Notes under the pieces: model-generated
Seen by the model: the letters and a program-made list of their open reading frames with translations, nothing else
What the model was told of the DNA's origin: nothing
Databases searched by the model: none
Shown here: positions 16,659 through 26,031 of the stretch, one piece after another
How positions within the stretch are numbered: position 1 is the stretch's first letter
Layout of the letters: every line of letters begins with the position of its first letter
Source of the DNA: GCA-1730015 sp964550655
Lineage (GTDB): Bacteria; Pseudomonadota; Gammaproteobacteria; Granulosicoccales; Granulosicoccaceae
DNA length: 64,000 bases
NCBI GenBank assembly: GCA_964550655.1
Contig: CAZKAQ010000002.1
Location: 17,480 to 81,479, forward strand
Direction of reading: 5' to 3'
Made by a program: the position numbers and the translations under genes

Positions 16659-17732
16659 ATGAATCAAGAAACTGCTCAGCATAATACAGATGATTTACGC
16701 ATTAAAGAGCAGAAAGAGCTGATTTGTCCGGCTAAGCTCATTGCAGAATTGCCTGTTACAGATCAAATCGGCAAAACGGTTCGTGCTGCTCGCGCTGGCA
16801 TTCATAATATTCTGCATGGCAAGGATGATCGTCTGGTTGTGGTAGTCGGTCCCTGTTCAATTCATGATCCCGAGGCGGGTGTCGAGTATGCGCAGAAGCT
16901 GGCAGAGTTTGCCCCGAGCGTATCTGATGGTCTGCTGGTCGTTATGAGAGTCTATTTTGAAAAGCCACGTACTACAGTTGGCTGGAAGGGATTGATCAAT
17001 GATCCGGGTCTCGATGACAGCTTCGAGATAAACCGTGGTCTTCGTACTGCGCGTGAATTGCTTTGCAATATTAATAAACTCGGTTTGCCTGCGGGTAGTG
17101 AGTTTCTTGATCTGATTACACCTCAGTTCATTGCAGATCTGGTCGGCTGGGGTGCGATCGGTGCGCGTACTACCGAAAGCCAGGGTCATCGTGAGCTGGC
17201 GTCAGGCATTTCTGCACCGGTTGGATTCAAAAATGGTACCGGCGGCAGTGTGCAGATTGCGGTTGACGCGATTTGTTCAGCTTCGCGGCCGCATCACTTT
17301 TTATCGGTTACCAAAGAAGGTGAAAGCGCCATTTTTGCCACTACCGGTAACGACGATTGCCATTTAATATTACGCGGTGGTCCACACACTAACTACGATG
17401 CTGCGAGTATGGATGATGCATCAGCGATGATGGAAAAAGCCGGCGTCAGACCTAATGTGATGATCGATTGCAGTCATGCTAACTGTCGTAAGATTTTTGC
17501 AAGACAACGCTATGTTTGCCGTGATATTTGCAGTCAATTAAGTAGTGGTGACAAACGCATTATGGGTGTGATGATTGAAAGTAATCTGGTTGAGGGCAGG
17601 CAGAACCATAAGCCCGGTGAACCACTGATTAAAGGGCAGAGCATTACTGACCCCTGTATTGGCTGGCAGGATACCAAAGAGATGCTGCAAGAGCTTGCAC
17701 AGGCGGTCGCGGCTCGCAGAAAAAACGTGTAG
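16659..17732 (+). CDS. 3-deoxy-7-phosphoheptulonate synthase (DAHP synthase, AroG/AroF/AroH type)
   Basis: Condenses phosphoenolpyruvate and erythrose 4-phosphate, the entry to the shikimate pathway for aromatic amino acids. The 357 residues match the type I-alpha family of E. coli AroF/G/H. Visible motifs include VVVVGPCSIHDP, RVYFEKPRTTVGWKGLINDP, GARTTESQGHRELASG, GFKNGTGGSVQIAVDA and MIDCSHANCRK. I cannot tell which amino acid inhibits it. It lies 51 bp after hisG and 13 bp before hisD on the same strand, so it is probably co-transcribed with histidine genes, an unusual mix of pathways. Confidence 0.95.
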   Translation: MNQETAQHNTDDLRIKEQKELICPAKLIAELPVTDQIGKTVRAARAGIHNILHGKDDRLVVVVGPCSIHDPEAGVEYAQKLAEFAPSVSDGLLVVMRVYFEKPRTTVGWKGLINDPGLDDSFEINRGLRTARELLCNINKLGLPAGSEFLDLITPQFIADLVGWGAIGARTTESQGHRELASGISAPVGFKNGTGGSVQIAVDAICSASRPHHFLSVTKEGESAIFATTGNDDCHLILRGGPHTNYDAASMDDASAMMEKAGVRPNVMIDCSHANCRKIFARQRYVCRDICSQLSSGDKRIMGVMIESNLVEGRQNHKPGEPLIKGQSITDPCIGWQDTKEMLQELAQAVAARRKNV

Positions 17733-17745
17733 CCAGGTCATTGCT

Positions 17746-19050
17746 ATGATTTCAATCAATCGTTTAAGTGCGTCATCGCCAGACTTTTCCGAACGTCTGA
17801 ATACAATACTTGCGTGGGAAGGAGTATCCGATGCGTCGGTTAATGCAACAGTAGACGAGATAATCGCTGCCATTCGTGCTGATGGTGATGCGGCACTGGT
17901 GAAATACACCAATCAACTGGATCGCCGAAAAGTCACGGAAGCGGCATCACTTTCATTGTCGCAGGACTCATTGTCGCAGGCTCTTGATCGACTTCCAGTG
18001 GATGTCGCTACAGCACTTAAAGATGCAGCAAAGCGCATTGAAGATTTTCATCACAAACAACTTGTTGAATCGTGGCGATACGAAGAGGCAGACGGTACGA
18101 CACTCGGTCAGCGGGTGACACCACTTGATCGTGTTGGTTTATATGTTCCCGGTGGCAAAGCGGCTTATCCATCCTCTGTACTGATGAATGCTATTCCGGC
18201 AAAGGTCGCCGGCGTGACGGAATTGATCATGGTGGTGCCGGCGCCGCAGGATGAACTGGACGATGCCGTGCTTGCCGCCGCAAGTGTTGCAGGCGTTGAC
18301 CGGGTTTTTACCATTGGTGGAGCACAGGCCGTCGCAGCGCTTGCCTACGGCACCGAGTCAGTGCCGTCAGTCGATAAGATCGTTGGCCCCGGTAACATTT
18401 ATGTGGCAACAGCAAAGCGCGCTGTGTTCGGCAAAGTCGGTATCGATATGATTGCCGGTCCATCGGAAATCTGTGTTGTTTGTGATGGCAAAACGGATCC
18501 ATCCTGGATTGCTGCAGATCTGTTTTCGCAGGCGGAACACGATGAACAGGCACAGGCAATACTCATAAGCCATGATGCGAAGTTTCTCGATCAGGTACTA
18601 CAGGCAATGGAGGCATTGATTGTAAAAATGCCGCGTGCCGAAATTATTCGACAGTCACTGAAGGAGCGTGGTTGTTTTATAGAGGTTGAGAACCTGGCGA
18701 ATGCCGCATCAATCGTTAATACCATTGCACCGGAACATCTCGAGATTTCGGTCGAGGATCCGGAAAGCCTGCTTGCGAACATTCGCCATGCCGGTGCGAT
18801 ATTTCTGGGTCGTTTTACCTCGGAAGCACTGGGTGATTACTGCGCCGGTCCGAATCATGTGTTGCCGACTTCCGGTACTGCGAGATTTTCGAGCCCGTTG
18901 GGCGTTTACGATTTTCAAAAACGCAGCAGTATTATCAGCTGTTCAAAAATCAGCGCGCAAACACTCGGCAAGACAGCATCTGTGCTGGCGCGCTCAGAGG
19001 GGCTGGAGGCACACGCCGCTTCTGCTGAAGCCAGATTTATTGCCGAGTGA
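17746..19050 (+). CDS. hisD: Histidinol dehydrogenase
   Basis: Catalyses the last two steps of histidine synthesis, oxidising histidinol to histidine with NAD and zinc. The start is set at ATG 17746 (MISINRLSASSPDF); the longer in-frame extension reads into the upstream gene. The 434 residues match the family. Key segments are RVTPLDRVGLYVPGGKAAYP, IGGAQAVAALAYGT, VDKIVGPGNIYVATAKR, DMIAGPSEICVV, DLFSQAEHDEQAQ, APEHLEI and GDYCAGPNHVLPTSG. hisC, which usually follows, is absent; a 451-bp gap and petABC come next. Confidence 0.97.
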   Translation: MISINRLSASSPDFSERLNTILAWEGVSDASVNATVDEIIAAIRADGDAALVKYTNQLDRRKVTEAASLSLSQDSLSQALDRLPVDVATALKDAAKRIEDFHHKQLVESWRYEEADGTTLGQRVTPLDRVGLYVPGGKAAYPSSVLMNAIPAKVAGVTELIMVVPAPQDELDDAVLAAASVAGVDRVFTIGGAQAVAALAYGTESVPSVDKIVGPGNIYVATAKRAVFGKVGIDMIAGPSEICVVCDGKTDPSWIAADLFSQAEHDEQAQAILISHDAKFLDQVLQAMEALIVKMPRAEIIRQSLKERGCFIEVENLANAASIVNTIAPEHLEISVEDPESLLANIRHAGAIFLGRFTSEALGDYCAGPNHVLPTSGTARFSSPLGVYDFQKRSSIISCSKISAQTLGKTASVLARSEGLEAHAASAEARFIAE

Positions 19051-19501
19051 AGCTGTTGTTTCTGATTTTATTGTCTGTTGTGGCTCGACATTCCGCTATG
19101 CTGTCAATATTTAGTCGTCTGATCTGCGGATATAAAGCAGCAGAAGGAAGCGCTTGTGCTGGTGGCGTGGAATAGTTATTGGATGTCAGGCTGGGTTGCG
19201 GTGCCTGTGCACCCGCAGGAGGTGTTTTCAATTTGCAATTTCCTGCCTGTTTACAATGGCATCATTTAAGTATTTCTAACGTTCTGTGGTATCATTTGCG
19301 GTTAGCTGCAAAATGGAAATTTGGTAAGTTTTTGACAGGGATATCGTATCGACTGCAAGCAGAGATTCTATCGGTATTGCGGATTGTATGGCATGACAGC
19401 GCCGGGTAATCAGCATTCAGGTTATCTATAAATTTAGTGTGCAGAGTGACCTGTTACCTCTGTCACGACAGGCTTTTAATTAAATATTTTTGGAGCATCC
19501 T
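19051..19501 (+). other. Intergenic region upstream of petABC
   Basis: No gene is supported in these 451 bases between hisD and petA. The promoter of the bc1 operon should be here. A TTGACA at 19335-19340 has no matching -10 at a proper distance, and a TATAAA near 19426 has no -35, so I call no promoter. No FNR/ANR-like site was found. Confidence 0.5.
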
Positions 19502-20125
19502 ATGGCAGCAGACAATGTTGCTTCTAACGGGGCTGGCGCCCCGGCAGTGGACGAGAAAAGGCGCAGATTACTGACCACCGGTATCGGAGTTGTCGGTGCT
19601 CTCGGTGCGGCGACAATGGCAATCCCGTTTGTGTCTTCAATGTCACCAAGCGCGCGTGCCAAAGCAGCCGGTGCCCCGGTGGAAATTGATATCAGCCTGC
19701 TTGAACCGGGTCAGCGTGTCACCGTTGAGTGGCGTGGTAAGCCAGTCTGGGTAGTTCGCCGCACACCAGAGTCACTCGATACGCTTGAGAAACTCGCTGG
19801 CGAGCTGCGTGACATTGAGTCAGATAAGTCAGAGCAGCCTGAATATGCCAAAAACGTTCATCGCTCGATAAAACCGGAAGTATTGGTTCTGACCGGCGTC
19901 TGTACTCACCTGGGATGCTCGCCGACATTCAGACCGGATGTTGCTCCGGCAGATCTGGGGCCTGAGTGGATGGGCGGGTTTTTCTGTCCCTGCCATGGTT
20001 CCAAGTTCGATATTGCCGGTCGGGTCTACAAAGGTGCGCCTGCACCGACCAATTTATCTGTACCTCCGTATGCATTTGTTTCTGACACGCTGATTCTTAT
20101 CGGTGAAGAGGGAGGCGAAGCCTGA
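19502..20125 (+). CDS. petA: Ubiquinol-cytochrome c reductase, Rieske iron-sulfur subunit
   Basis: Rieske [2Fe-2S] subunit of the cytochrome bc1 complex, which moves electrons from ubiquinol to cytochrome c. The start is the ATG at 19502 with GGAG upstream. The 207 residues begin with a twin-arginine-like N-terminus (RRRLLTTGIGVVGALG) that also serves as membrane anchor. The cluster ligands are in CTHLGC and CPCHGS, followed by DIAGRVYKGAPAPTNL. Its stop overlaps the petB start (TGATG), so the three subunits are translationally coupled. Confidence 0.97.
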   Translation: MAADNVASNGAGAPAVDEKRRRLLTTGIGVVGALGAATMAIPFVSSMSPSARAKAAGAPVEIDISLLEPGQRVTVEWRGKPVWVVRRTPESLDTLEKLAGELRDIESDKSEQPEYAKNVHRSIKPEVLVLTGVCTHLGCSPTFRPDVAPADLGPEWMGGFFCPCHGSKFDIAGRVYKGAPAPTNLSVPPYAFVSDTLILIGEEGGEA

Positions 20126-21345
20126 TGAGCAAGTTCAGTGACACAATGGCGTGGATCGACGAGCGTATTCCGCTAACGAATACGTGGAACAAACACGTTG
20201 GCCAGTACTACGCGCCAAAGAACTTCAACTTCTGGTACTACTTCGGTTCACTTGCACTGCTGGTGCTGGTCATACAGATAGTGACCGGAATTTTTCTGAC
20301 CATGAACTACAAGCCTGACGGCGACCTGGCATTTAAGTCCGTCGAGTACATCATGCGAGATGTCAACTGGGGTTGGCTGATTCGGTATATGCACTCTACG
20401 GGTGCTTCAATGTTTTTTGTTGTGGTCTATCTGCACATGATGCGCGGCATCATGTATGGCTCCTATAAAAAGCCACGTGAGCTGCTTTGGGTCTTCGGTA
20501 TGTTGATCTATCTGGTGTTAATGGCAGAAGCATTTATGGGCTATCTGCTGCCCTGGGGACAGATGTCTTACTGGGGTGCACAGGTAATCATTTCACTGTT
20601 TGGTGCCATTCCGTGGGTGGGTGATGCCATCACTCTGTGGCTGCGCGGAGACTACGTTGTCTCTGATGCCACCCTTAACCGCTTTTTTGCCTTGCACGTC
20701 ATCGCTATGCCGCTGGTGCTTGTTGGTCTGGTGTTTGTGCATATTGTCGCTTTGCATGAAGTCGGTTCAAACAACCCGGATGGCAACGATATCAAAAAGG
20801 TAAAGGGGCCGGATGGCAAGCCACTCGATGGAATTCGGTTCCATCCGTATTACTCGGTCAAAGATCTGGTTGGTGTTGCAGTCTTTCTGATTATCTTTTT
20901 TGCGATTGTATTTTTTGCACCGGAGATGGGTGGCTACTTCCTTGAACATGCCAACTTTGTTCCTGCAGATCCATTAAAGACGCCGGAACACATCGCACCG
21001 GTCTGGTACTTCACACCTTACTACGCGATTCTACGTGCGATACCGATCAAACTGCTCGGTGTACTGGCAATGTTTGCAGCGATTGCAGTGTTGTTCTTCC
21101 TGCCATGGATTGATCGAAATCCTGTCAGATCGATTCGCTATCGTTCAACTGCCTACAAGGTTATTCTTGCGGCGTTTGTTATCTCATTTTTGATTCTTGG
21201 TTACTTTGGCTTGCAGCCGGTAACACCGATAGGCACATTGCTATCAAGAATTTGTTCTGTGATTTACTTTGGTTTCTTTATCGCGTTGTTCTTTATCAGT
21301 AAGAATGAAAAGACCAAGCCGGTACCAGAGAGGGTGAACTACTAA
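20125..21345 (+). CDS. petB: Ubiquinol-cytochrome c reductase, cytochrome b subunit
   Basis: Integral membrane subunit of bc1 carrying hemes bL and bH and both quinone sites. With 406 residues it is the usual single-chain bacterial form with about eight membrane helices. Visible landmarks: GWLIRYMHSTGASMFF and VVYLHMMRG (heme-ligand helix B), GYLLPWGQMSYWGA (Qo site), FALHVIAMPLVLVGLVFVHI (helix D heme histidines) and a PVWYFTPYYAILRAIP variant of the PEWY loop region. It is coupled to petA and petC by overlapping stop and start codons. Confidence 0.97.
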   Translation: MSKFSDTMAWIDERIPLTNTWNKHVGQYYAPKNFNFWYYFGSLALLVLVIQIVTGIFLTMNYKPDGDLAFKSVEYIMRDVNWGWLIRYMHSTGASMFFVVVYLHMMRGIMYGSYKKPRELLWVFGMLIYLVLMAEAFMGYLLPWGQMSYWGAQVIISLFGAIPWVGDAITLWLRGDYVVSDATLNRFFALHVIAMPLVLVGLVFVHIVALHEVGSNNPDGNDIKKVKGPDGKPLDGIRFHPYYSVKDLVGVAVFLIIFFAIVFFAPEMGGYFLEHANFVPADPLKTPEHIAPVWYFTPYYAILRAIPIKLLGVLAMFAAIAVLFFLPWIDRNPVRSIRYRSTAYKVILAAFVISFLILGYFGLQPVTPIGTLLSRICSVIYFGFFIALFFISKNEKTKPVPERVNY

Positions 21346-22136
21346 TGAGATTACTGAAAAAATTCGCCCTGTTCAGCGTTTCTCTTAAAGTAGTTACTGC
21401 CGTCAGTTTGATTGCAGTTACCTCACAAGCCGGTTATTCAGCCGGTGGTGGCGCTGAGCTTGAGCATTTCACTCCTGTTCGTACTGAGCGTGCATTGCAA
21501 CGCGGTGCGCGGACTTACATGAACTACTGCCAGGGATGTCATACGGCTGACTATCACCGTTATTCACGTCTGGCAGAAGATATTGGATTGTCTGAAGCAC
21601 AAATGCTTGAAAATATGGTCTTCACAACTGACGCGAATGGTGAGAAATCCAAAGTGGGTTCCCTGATCGGCAGCAATATGTCAAAAGAGTATGCGAAAAC
21701 TGCTTTTGGTGTGGTGCCGCCAAACCTTGCTTTGGTCTCGCGCTCCCGTGGAGTCGATTGGCTCTATACATATATGAAGTCATTTTATCTTGATGAGTCC
21801 AGACCACTCGGTGCCAATAACACCGTGTATCCGAATGTCGGTATGCCGCATGTGCTTGCTGATTTACAGGGTTGGCAGACGCCGATTTACAAGGACGATG
21901 GTGAAGGCCATGAGGAATTTCATCACTTCGAGAAGGTGACCGCCGGCAAGCTCTCAAAAGAGGATTACGAAGCTACTGTCAGTGATCTGGTGAGCTTTCT
22001 CGATTATCTGGGTGATCCAAACCGGGAAGCTCGACATTCTCTCGGAATTAAGGTCATGCTGTTCCTGTTATTGTTTTTGTTGCTGGCAGTGTTGTTGAAG
22101 AAAGAATATTGGAAAGATATTCCTCACAACAACTAG
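21345..22136 (+). CDS. petC: Ubiquinol-cytochrome c reductase, cytochrome c1 subunit
   Basis: Membrane-anchored c-type cytochrome that passes electrons from the Rieske protein to soluble cytochrome c. The 263 residues have a signal peptide (about 1-33), a heme-binding CQGCH (about 62-66), an MPHVL segment supplying the axial methionine region, and a C-terminal membrane helix (VMLFLLLFLLLAVLL) followed by KKEYWKDI. Third gene of the petABC operon; sspA begins 49 bp later. Confidence 0.96.
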   Translation: MRLLKKFALFSVSLKVVTAVSLIAVTSQAGYSAGGGAELEHFTPVRTERALQRGARTYMNYCQGCHTADYHRYSRLAEDIGLSEAQMLENMVFTTDANGEKSKVGSLIGSNMSKEYAKTAFGVVPPNLALVSRSRGVDWLYTYMKSFYLDESRPLGANNTVYPNVGMPHVLADLQGWQTPIYKDDGEGHEEFHHFEKVTAGKLSKEDYEATVSDLVSFLDYLGDPNREARHSLGIKVMLFLLLFLLLAVLLKKEYWKDIPHNN

Positions 22137-22184
22137 CATTGCTCCAAATCATATTCCAAACATACATCGGATACCTGTAATAAA

Positions 22185-22823
22185 ATGAGTGGAGATAATG
22201 TGACAGCGCCAGTGACACGCAGGTCTGTAATGACTTTGTATTCGGATCCAGCTTCGATACACAGTCACAGGGTTCGTATTGTGTTGTTTGAAAAAGACAT
22301 CACCGTCGAAATTGAAGATGTCGACCCCGACAACAAACCCGATGACTTACTTCATCTGAATCCGTACAACACAGTCCCGACCCTCGTTGATCGTGATCTG
22401 GTGCTCTACGATTCCAGGGTGGTTTCAGAATATCTGGATGAACGTTTTCCACATCCGCCTCTGATGCCGGTTGACCCGGTCTCGCGGGCGCGATCCCGTC
22501 TGGCGCTTTTTCGGATAGAGCGTGACTGGTATGACCTGTTGCCGATAATCACCGGTGATGATGAAAAAAAGGCAGATGAGGCGCGCAATAAATTGCGAGA
22601 TTCATTGATCGACTCAGCCAGTGTTTTCGAGTTAAAGCCGTTTTTTCTCAGTGAGGAATACTCCCTGGTAGACGCCACGGTCGCGCCGATGTTGTGGCGG
22701 CTTAATCACTATGGAATAGAATTGCCGCCAAAAGCGGCAGCTGTCACGAAATATGCAAAGCGTTTGTTTGACCGTGAGGGTTTTCAGCTAAGCCTCACGG
22801 AAAGCGAGCGCGAAATGCGCTAG
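22185..22823 (+). CDS. sspA: Stringent starvation protein A
   Basis: Glutathione S-transferase-fold protein that binds RNA polymerase and adjusts transcription under starvation. The 212 residues show the thioredoxin-like N-terminal half (MTLYSDPASIHSHRVRIVLFEKDI, NPYNTVPTLVDRDLVLYDSRVVSEYLDERFPHPPLMPVDP) with the PHPPLMP turn diagnostic of SspA, then the helical half. No GST catalytic function is expected. petABC-sspA-sspB is the standard gammaproteobacterial order. Start could also be at Met16. Confidence 0.94.
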   Translation: MSGDNVTAPVTRRSVMTLYSDPASIHSHRVRIVLFEKDITVEIEDVDPDNKPDDLLHLNPYNTVPTLVDRDLVLYDSRVVSEYLDERFPHPPLMPVDPVSRARSRLALFRIERDWYDLLPIITGDDEKKADEARNKLRDSLIDSASVFELKPFFLSEEYSLVDATVAPMLWRLNHYGIELPPKAAAVTKYAKRLFDREGFQLSLTESEREMR

Positions 22824-22858
22824 TTTGTTGTAAGCCTAACTGAGCGCAATTCTTAGCC

Positions 22859-23455
22859 GTGAGTACTGACGACAACGACAACACGTCCGGTATGACTACG
22901 AGTCAGCCTTATCTGATCCGCGCGATTTACGAGTGGATCGTAGATAATAATCTGACGCCTTATTTAATGGTAGATGCTAATAAGCGCGGTACTGTGGTGC
23001 CGATGGACTATCTTGATGAGCTCGGTCGAATCATCCTGAATATCAGCCCTAGTGCCACCAGTGGTTTGTTAATGACCAATGAAGAAGTTACCTTCAGCGC
23101 TCGTTTCAGTGGCCAGTCAATGTCTATTGTGGTGCCTACCTACAGCGTTCGCGCCATATATGCTCGTGAAAATGGTCAGGGTATGATGTTTGATGAAAGC
23201 AGCGACCCTGGACAGGACGCTGCTAAAAAACCTGTCTCGCTTGAAGAGGTGAGTCAGCAGGAAAGTAGCTCTGCAAAATCTGAAGAACCCTCTCAAAAGC
23301 CGAGTCTGGCAAGTTCTCAACAGACAGCATCCGATGACGAAAAGCCGGACAGTGAAGCCCAAAATAACAGTAAGAATAATAGTAAGGGCAACAGCAAGAG
23401 CAACGGTAAGAAAGGCAACGGCAAGAAAGGCGGTCATCTAAAGGTCGTTAAATAG
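22859..23455 (+). CDS. sspB: ClpXP adaptor protein SspB with low-complexity linker
   Basis: Delivers ssrA-tagged peptides from stalled ribosomes to the ClpXP protease. The GTG start at 22859 follows the sspA stop by 35 bp. The folded substrate-binding domain is residues about 14-108 (PYLIRAIYEWIVDNNLTPYLMVDA, FSARFSGQ, VPTYSVRAIYARENGQGM). The flexible linker is long, moving from Ser/Glu/Lys-rich to a repetitive Asn-Ser-Lys and Gly-Lys-Lys stretch. It ends HLKVVK, matching the ClpX-binding tail of E. coli SspB (LRVVK), so the adaptor is probably functional. Confidence 0.93.
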   Translation: MSTDDNDNTSGMTTSQPYLIRAIYEWIVDNNLTPYLMVDANKRGTVVPMDYLDELGRIILNISPSATSGLLMTNEEVTFSARFSGQSMSIVVPTYSVRAIYARENGQGMMFDESSDPGQDAAKKPVSLEEVSQQESSSAKSEEPSQKPSLASSQQTASDDEKPDSEAQNNSKNNSKGNSKSNGKKGNGKKGGHLKVVK

Positions 23456-23466
23456 TCTGCGCAGCT

Positions 23467-23820
23467 TCAGACTGTCGGGTCGTCAAAAGCACTTTTAATC
23501 CATAGTGTTTCTTTTTTACTAATCGCGATGACATCAAACCTGCACTGCTGCGCGGTTTTTTTGTTCCTCTGTAAAAACTGCAATGCGGTAAGGGCAATTT
23601 TTCGCTGTTTTGCCGGTGTAACACTCATTGCCGCTCCACCGAAGGTATTACTTCTGCGGTAGCGCACTTCAACAAATACCAATGTATTTTGATCGCTCAT
23701 GATGAGATCGATTTCACCAAAGCGCGAGCGGTAGTTTGAGGTGATCAGTGCGAGGCCTTTCGAGATAAGATAGTCCATCGCGACCTGTTCGTTCAGGCTG
23801 CCTCGTTCGATTGTTTTCAT
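23467..23820 (-). CDS. yraN: YraN/UPF0102 family putative endonuclease
   Basis: A 117-residue protein with the nuclease-like core of this family: LNEQVAMDYLISKGL, NYRSRFGEIDLIM, LVFVEVRYR and AKQRKIALTALQFL. The spaced Glu-Asp-Glu residues resemble a PD-(D/E)XK site. Its physiological role is not firmly established. It follows lpoA on the minus strand, the common lpoA-yraN pair beside rsmI. Confidence 0.93.
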   Translation of the reverse strand: MKTIERGSLNEQVAMDYLISKGLALITSNYRSRFGEIDLIMSDQNTLVFVEVRYRRSNTFGGAAMSVTPAKQRKIALTALQFLQRNKKTAQQCRFDVIAISKKETLWIKSAFDDPTV

Positions 23821-23935
23821 TTTTACCTGCCACTTTATAAAAGACTTAAGTGAACCACCAGGGATCTATTTGTTGCAACTGATAGCGCTGCGAGCCGGCC
23901 TTGTGACAACAAGCACCAGGTGTATCAATTTGTAT

Positions 23936-25882
23936 TTACAGCTCGCTTTCTAAAGGCGGCAGTGCGGTTTCAATTGGTAGTGCGTCTAAAATTTTTACCG
24001 GTATACCTTCCTGATATTCAGCCCACTCAAGGCGTCGTCGGATGCGGTTGCCGTCAGCGAGTGTCAGAGCACCTGTCTTGCCATTGATGGAGTGCGTCGG
24101 GTCGAGTCGCATGTTGTCGAGTTGCCGGTGTAATTGATAGGCGTCTATGCCCAGGGCTACCAGTTTTTGAATGCTGTCCTGATGATTCACATTAATGCTG
24201 GTGTACAAAGCAGTCTTATTGGTGGCATCTGTCAGATTCCACGGAATATCGTTGTACTTTATACCGGTGAGATCTCCATCGCGATTTGCATCGATGTCGC
24301 CGCTGAATATTTGTGAGGTGCTGAGCAACGGCAGTTTGCCGGCGCGATGGAATTGTAGCTGTGGTCTGAGTAGTATCGCCTGTTCAGAGTCAACTGCTAT
24401 AAAAACTACATCTATATCGCTGCGGATAGCCGGTTCGAAATTAATCTCGGCTTCGAGTAATTTCTCAAGCCGGCGCTTGCGTGCGTTACTGGAATTGATG
24501 TCGAGCATTTTCGTGAGTTGCTGTGAAAAATCATAAGAATCCACGGCAATAGTTTCTGTCGCAAGAACAGAGCCTCCTGCGTCAGTAAAGGCAACTTCAA
24601 ATGCGCTGGCCAGTCGTTGGCTTATCGGGCTGTCGGAGGCAATGATAATGGCTTTGCGATAGTTTTCTGCTATTCCGTACCGTGCCGCATCGCGTGCTTC
24701 ATCTTCAGGCAGTAGTCCGAACTGAAAAAGGTTGGCATTGCCGGTCATTTCTTCACCAATATAATTTAATGAAAGCGTAGGCACGGAAATTCTGTTGTTG
24801 GCTGTGAGGTTTATCACCGCTGATTTGTCCAGCGGGCCAATGATCATAGATGCCCCTTCTGACGTGGCGAGGCTGTACTGGTTCATTGCCGTGCCGGAAT
24901 CACTGGCGGTATCGTACAATTTGATGTTACCTGTGCCACCATCTTCGAACCTTGCGGCAATAAAGCCTGTCTTGATTGCCTGACCAATTGCGCTGAAGCG
25001 ACCGGTAAGCGGTAGCAATAAGGCAACTTGTTCTGTACCAAGCGCTTGTAAGTCGCTGCCAGCTACCTGCGTACCGGCTACATTCAATACTGCTGCCGGA
25101 TGATTCGGGTAGTTTGCGTTCCACGCTTGTGAGCGTCTTGCGAAGAGTTCCGGCGCGATGGTGTCTTGTTGTCTCGCCAGTGCGGAGTATTCAAGCCAGC
25201 CGCGGTAAATTGTGCCCCCCGGCGTGCGAGCCATTTGTCGCAAGCCATCTGTATCAATGTTGCTGAGCATGGTTGCAATCTTTGATCTGTTGACGGCAAT
25301 TGACGATGCTGCTTCCAGATTGCTTTCTAACAGTATACGAGCTTTCAGTGCGCTTTCCGGTTGGCTGAGCAGTTGGTGGGCACGTGACTGCAACTCAAGT
25401 GATCTGATGCGTACAAAACGGTCTGTGATAGAACGTATTGGTGGTAGCGTGGCAAGTGCCTGTTGATGATCACCCTGTGCGAGTGTGTTGTAGGCAGTCA
25501 ATACCTGCAGACGTGCTTGTGACTGCGTCGCTTCGGGAGAAGCGGGTAGTGTGGCAAACAAGCGCCTGCCTTCATTGTACAATTCACTGTCGAAGTTGAG
25601 TTCGGTTGCATTGAGCAGATAATCGTACCGAAGTGCCGGATCTGTTTCGGTGCCGGCCAGTTGCTCGTAAATTTTTGCAGCCTCTGCTGTTTCACCATTT
25701 GCGATAAGTTGGTTGGCGAGCTGAGGCGTTGGCACTACAACCGGTGCAGAGGGGTTGCTGCTTTCAGGAATGACATTGACACCACAGGCGAATGCAGAGA
25801 GGCTCAGACTGGCAAGCAGTAACAGTCTGCTCAGGATTACTGTCTTCTTCGGGTGTTGTCTGTTGTTCAGAACCGTTGTCAT
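23936..25882 (-). CDS. lpoA: Penicillin-binding protein activator LpoA
   Basis: Outer-membrane lipoprotein that activates the peptidoglycan synthase PBP1A. I choose Met at 25882 (MTTVLNNRQHPKK then a hydrophobic signal), giving 648 residues. The likely lipidated cysteine is at about residue 33 in SAFAC, with a phenylalanine at -2 that makes the lipobox slightly atypical. An N-terminal helical (TPR-like) domain extends to about residue 260. The C-terminal half is a periplasmic-binding-protein-like domain (VALLLPLTGRFSAIGQAIKTGF). It is divergent from rsmI, as in E. coli. Confidence 0.9.
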   Translation of the reverse strand: MTTVLNNRQHPKKTVILSRLLLLASLSLSAFACGVNVIPESSNPSAPVVVPTPQLANQLIANGETAEAAKIYEQLAGTETDPALRYDYLLNATELNFDSELYNEGRRLFATLPASPEATQSQARLQVLTAYNTLAQGDHQQALATLPPIRSITDRFVRIRSLELQSRAHQLLSQPESALKARILLESNLEAASSIAVNRSKIATMLSNIDTDGLRQMARTPGGTIYRGWLEYSALARQQDTIAPELFARRSQAWNANYPNHPAAVLNVAGTQVAGSDLQALGTEQVALLLPLTGRFSAIGQAIKTGFIAARFEDGGTGNIKLYDTASDSGTAMNQYSLATSEGASMIIGPLDKSAVINLTANNRISVPTLSLNYIGEEMTGNANLFQFGLLPEDEARDAARYGIAENYRKAIIIASDSPISQRLASAFEVAFTDAGGSVLATETIAVDSYDFSQQLTKMLDINSSNARKRRLEKLLEAEINFEPAIRSDIDVVFIAVDSEQAILLRPQLQFHRAGKLPLLSTSQIFSGDIDANRDGDLTGIKYNDIPWNLTDATNKTALYTSINVNHQDSIQKLVALGIDAYQLHRQLDNMRLDPTHSINGKTGALTLADGNRIRRRLEWAEYQEGIPVKILDALPIETALPPLESEL

Positions 25883-26031
25883 GGCTGTAGCTCGGGCAAT
25901 GAGTGGCACCTGCAGCACTCCTGTATGTTCGGGCCGTTATTCAGGCCGGGATTTTTCATTTGCTCGTCAAGGATTCTGGCGGCACTATATCGCCGGGCCG
26001 CAATACCAGGCTGAGTCGGGAGCATTGTACT

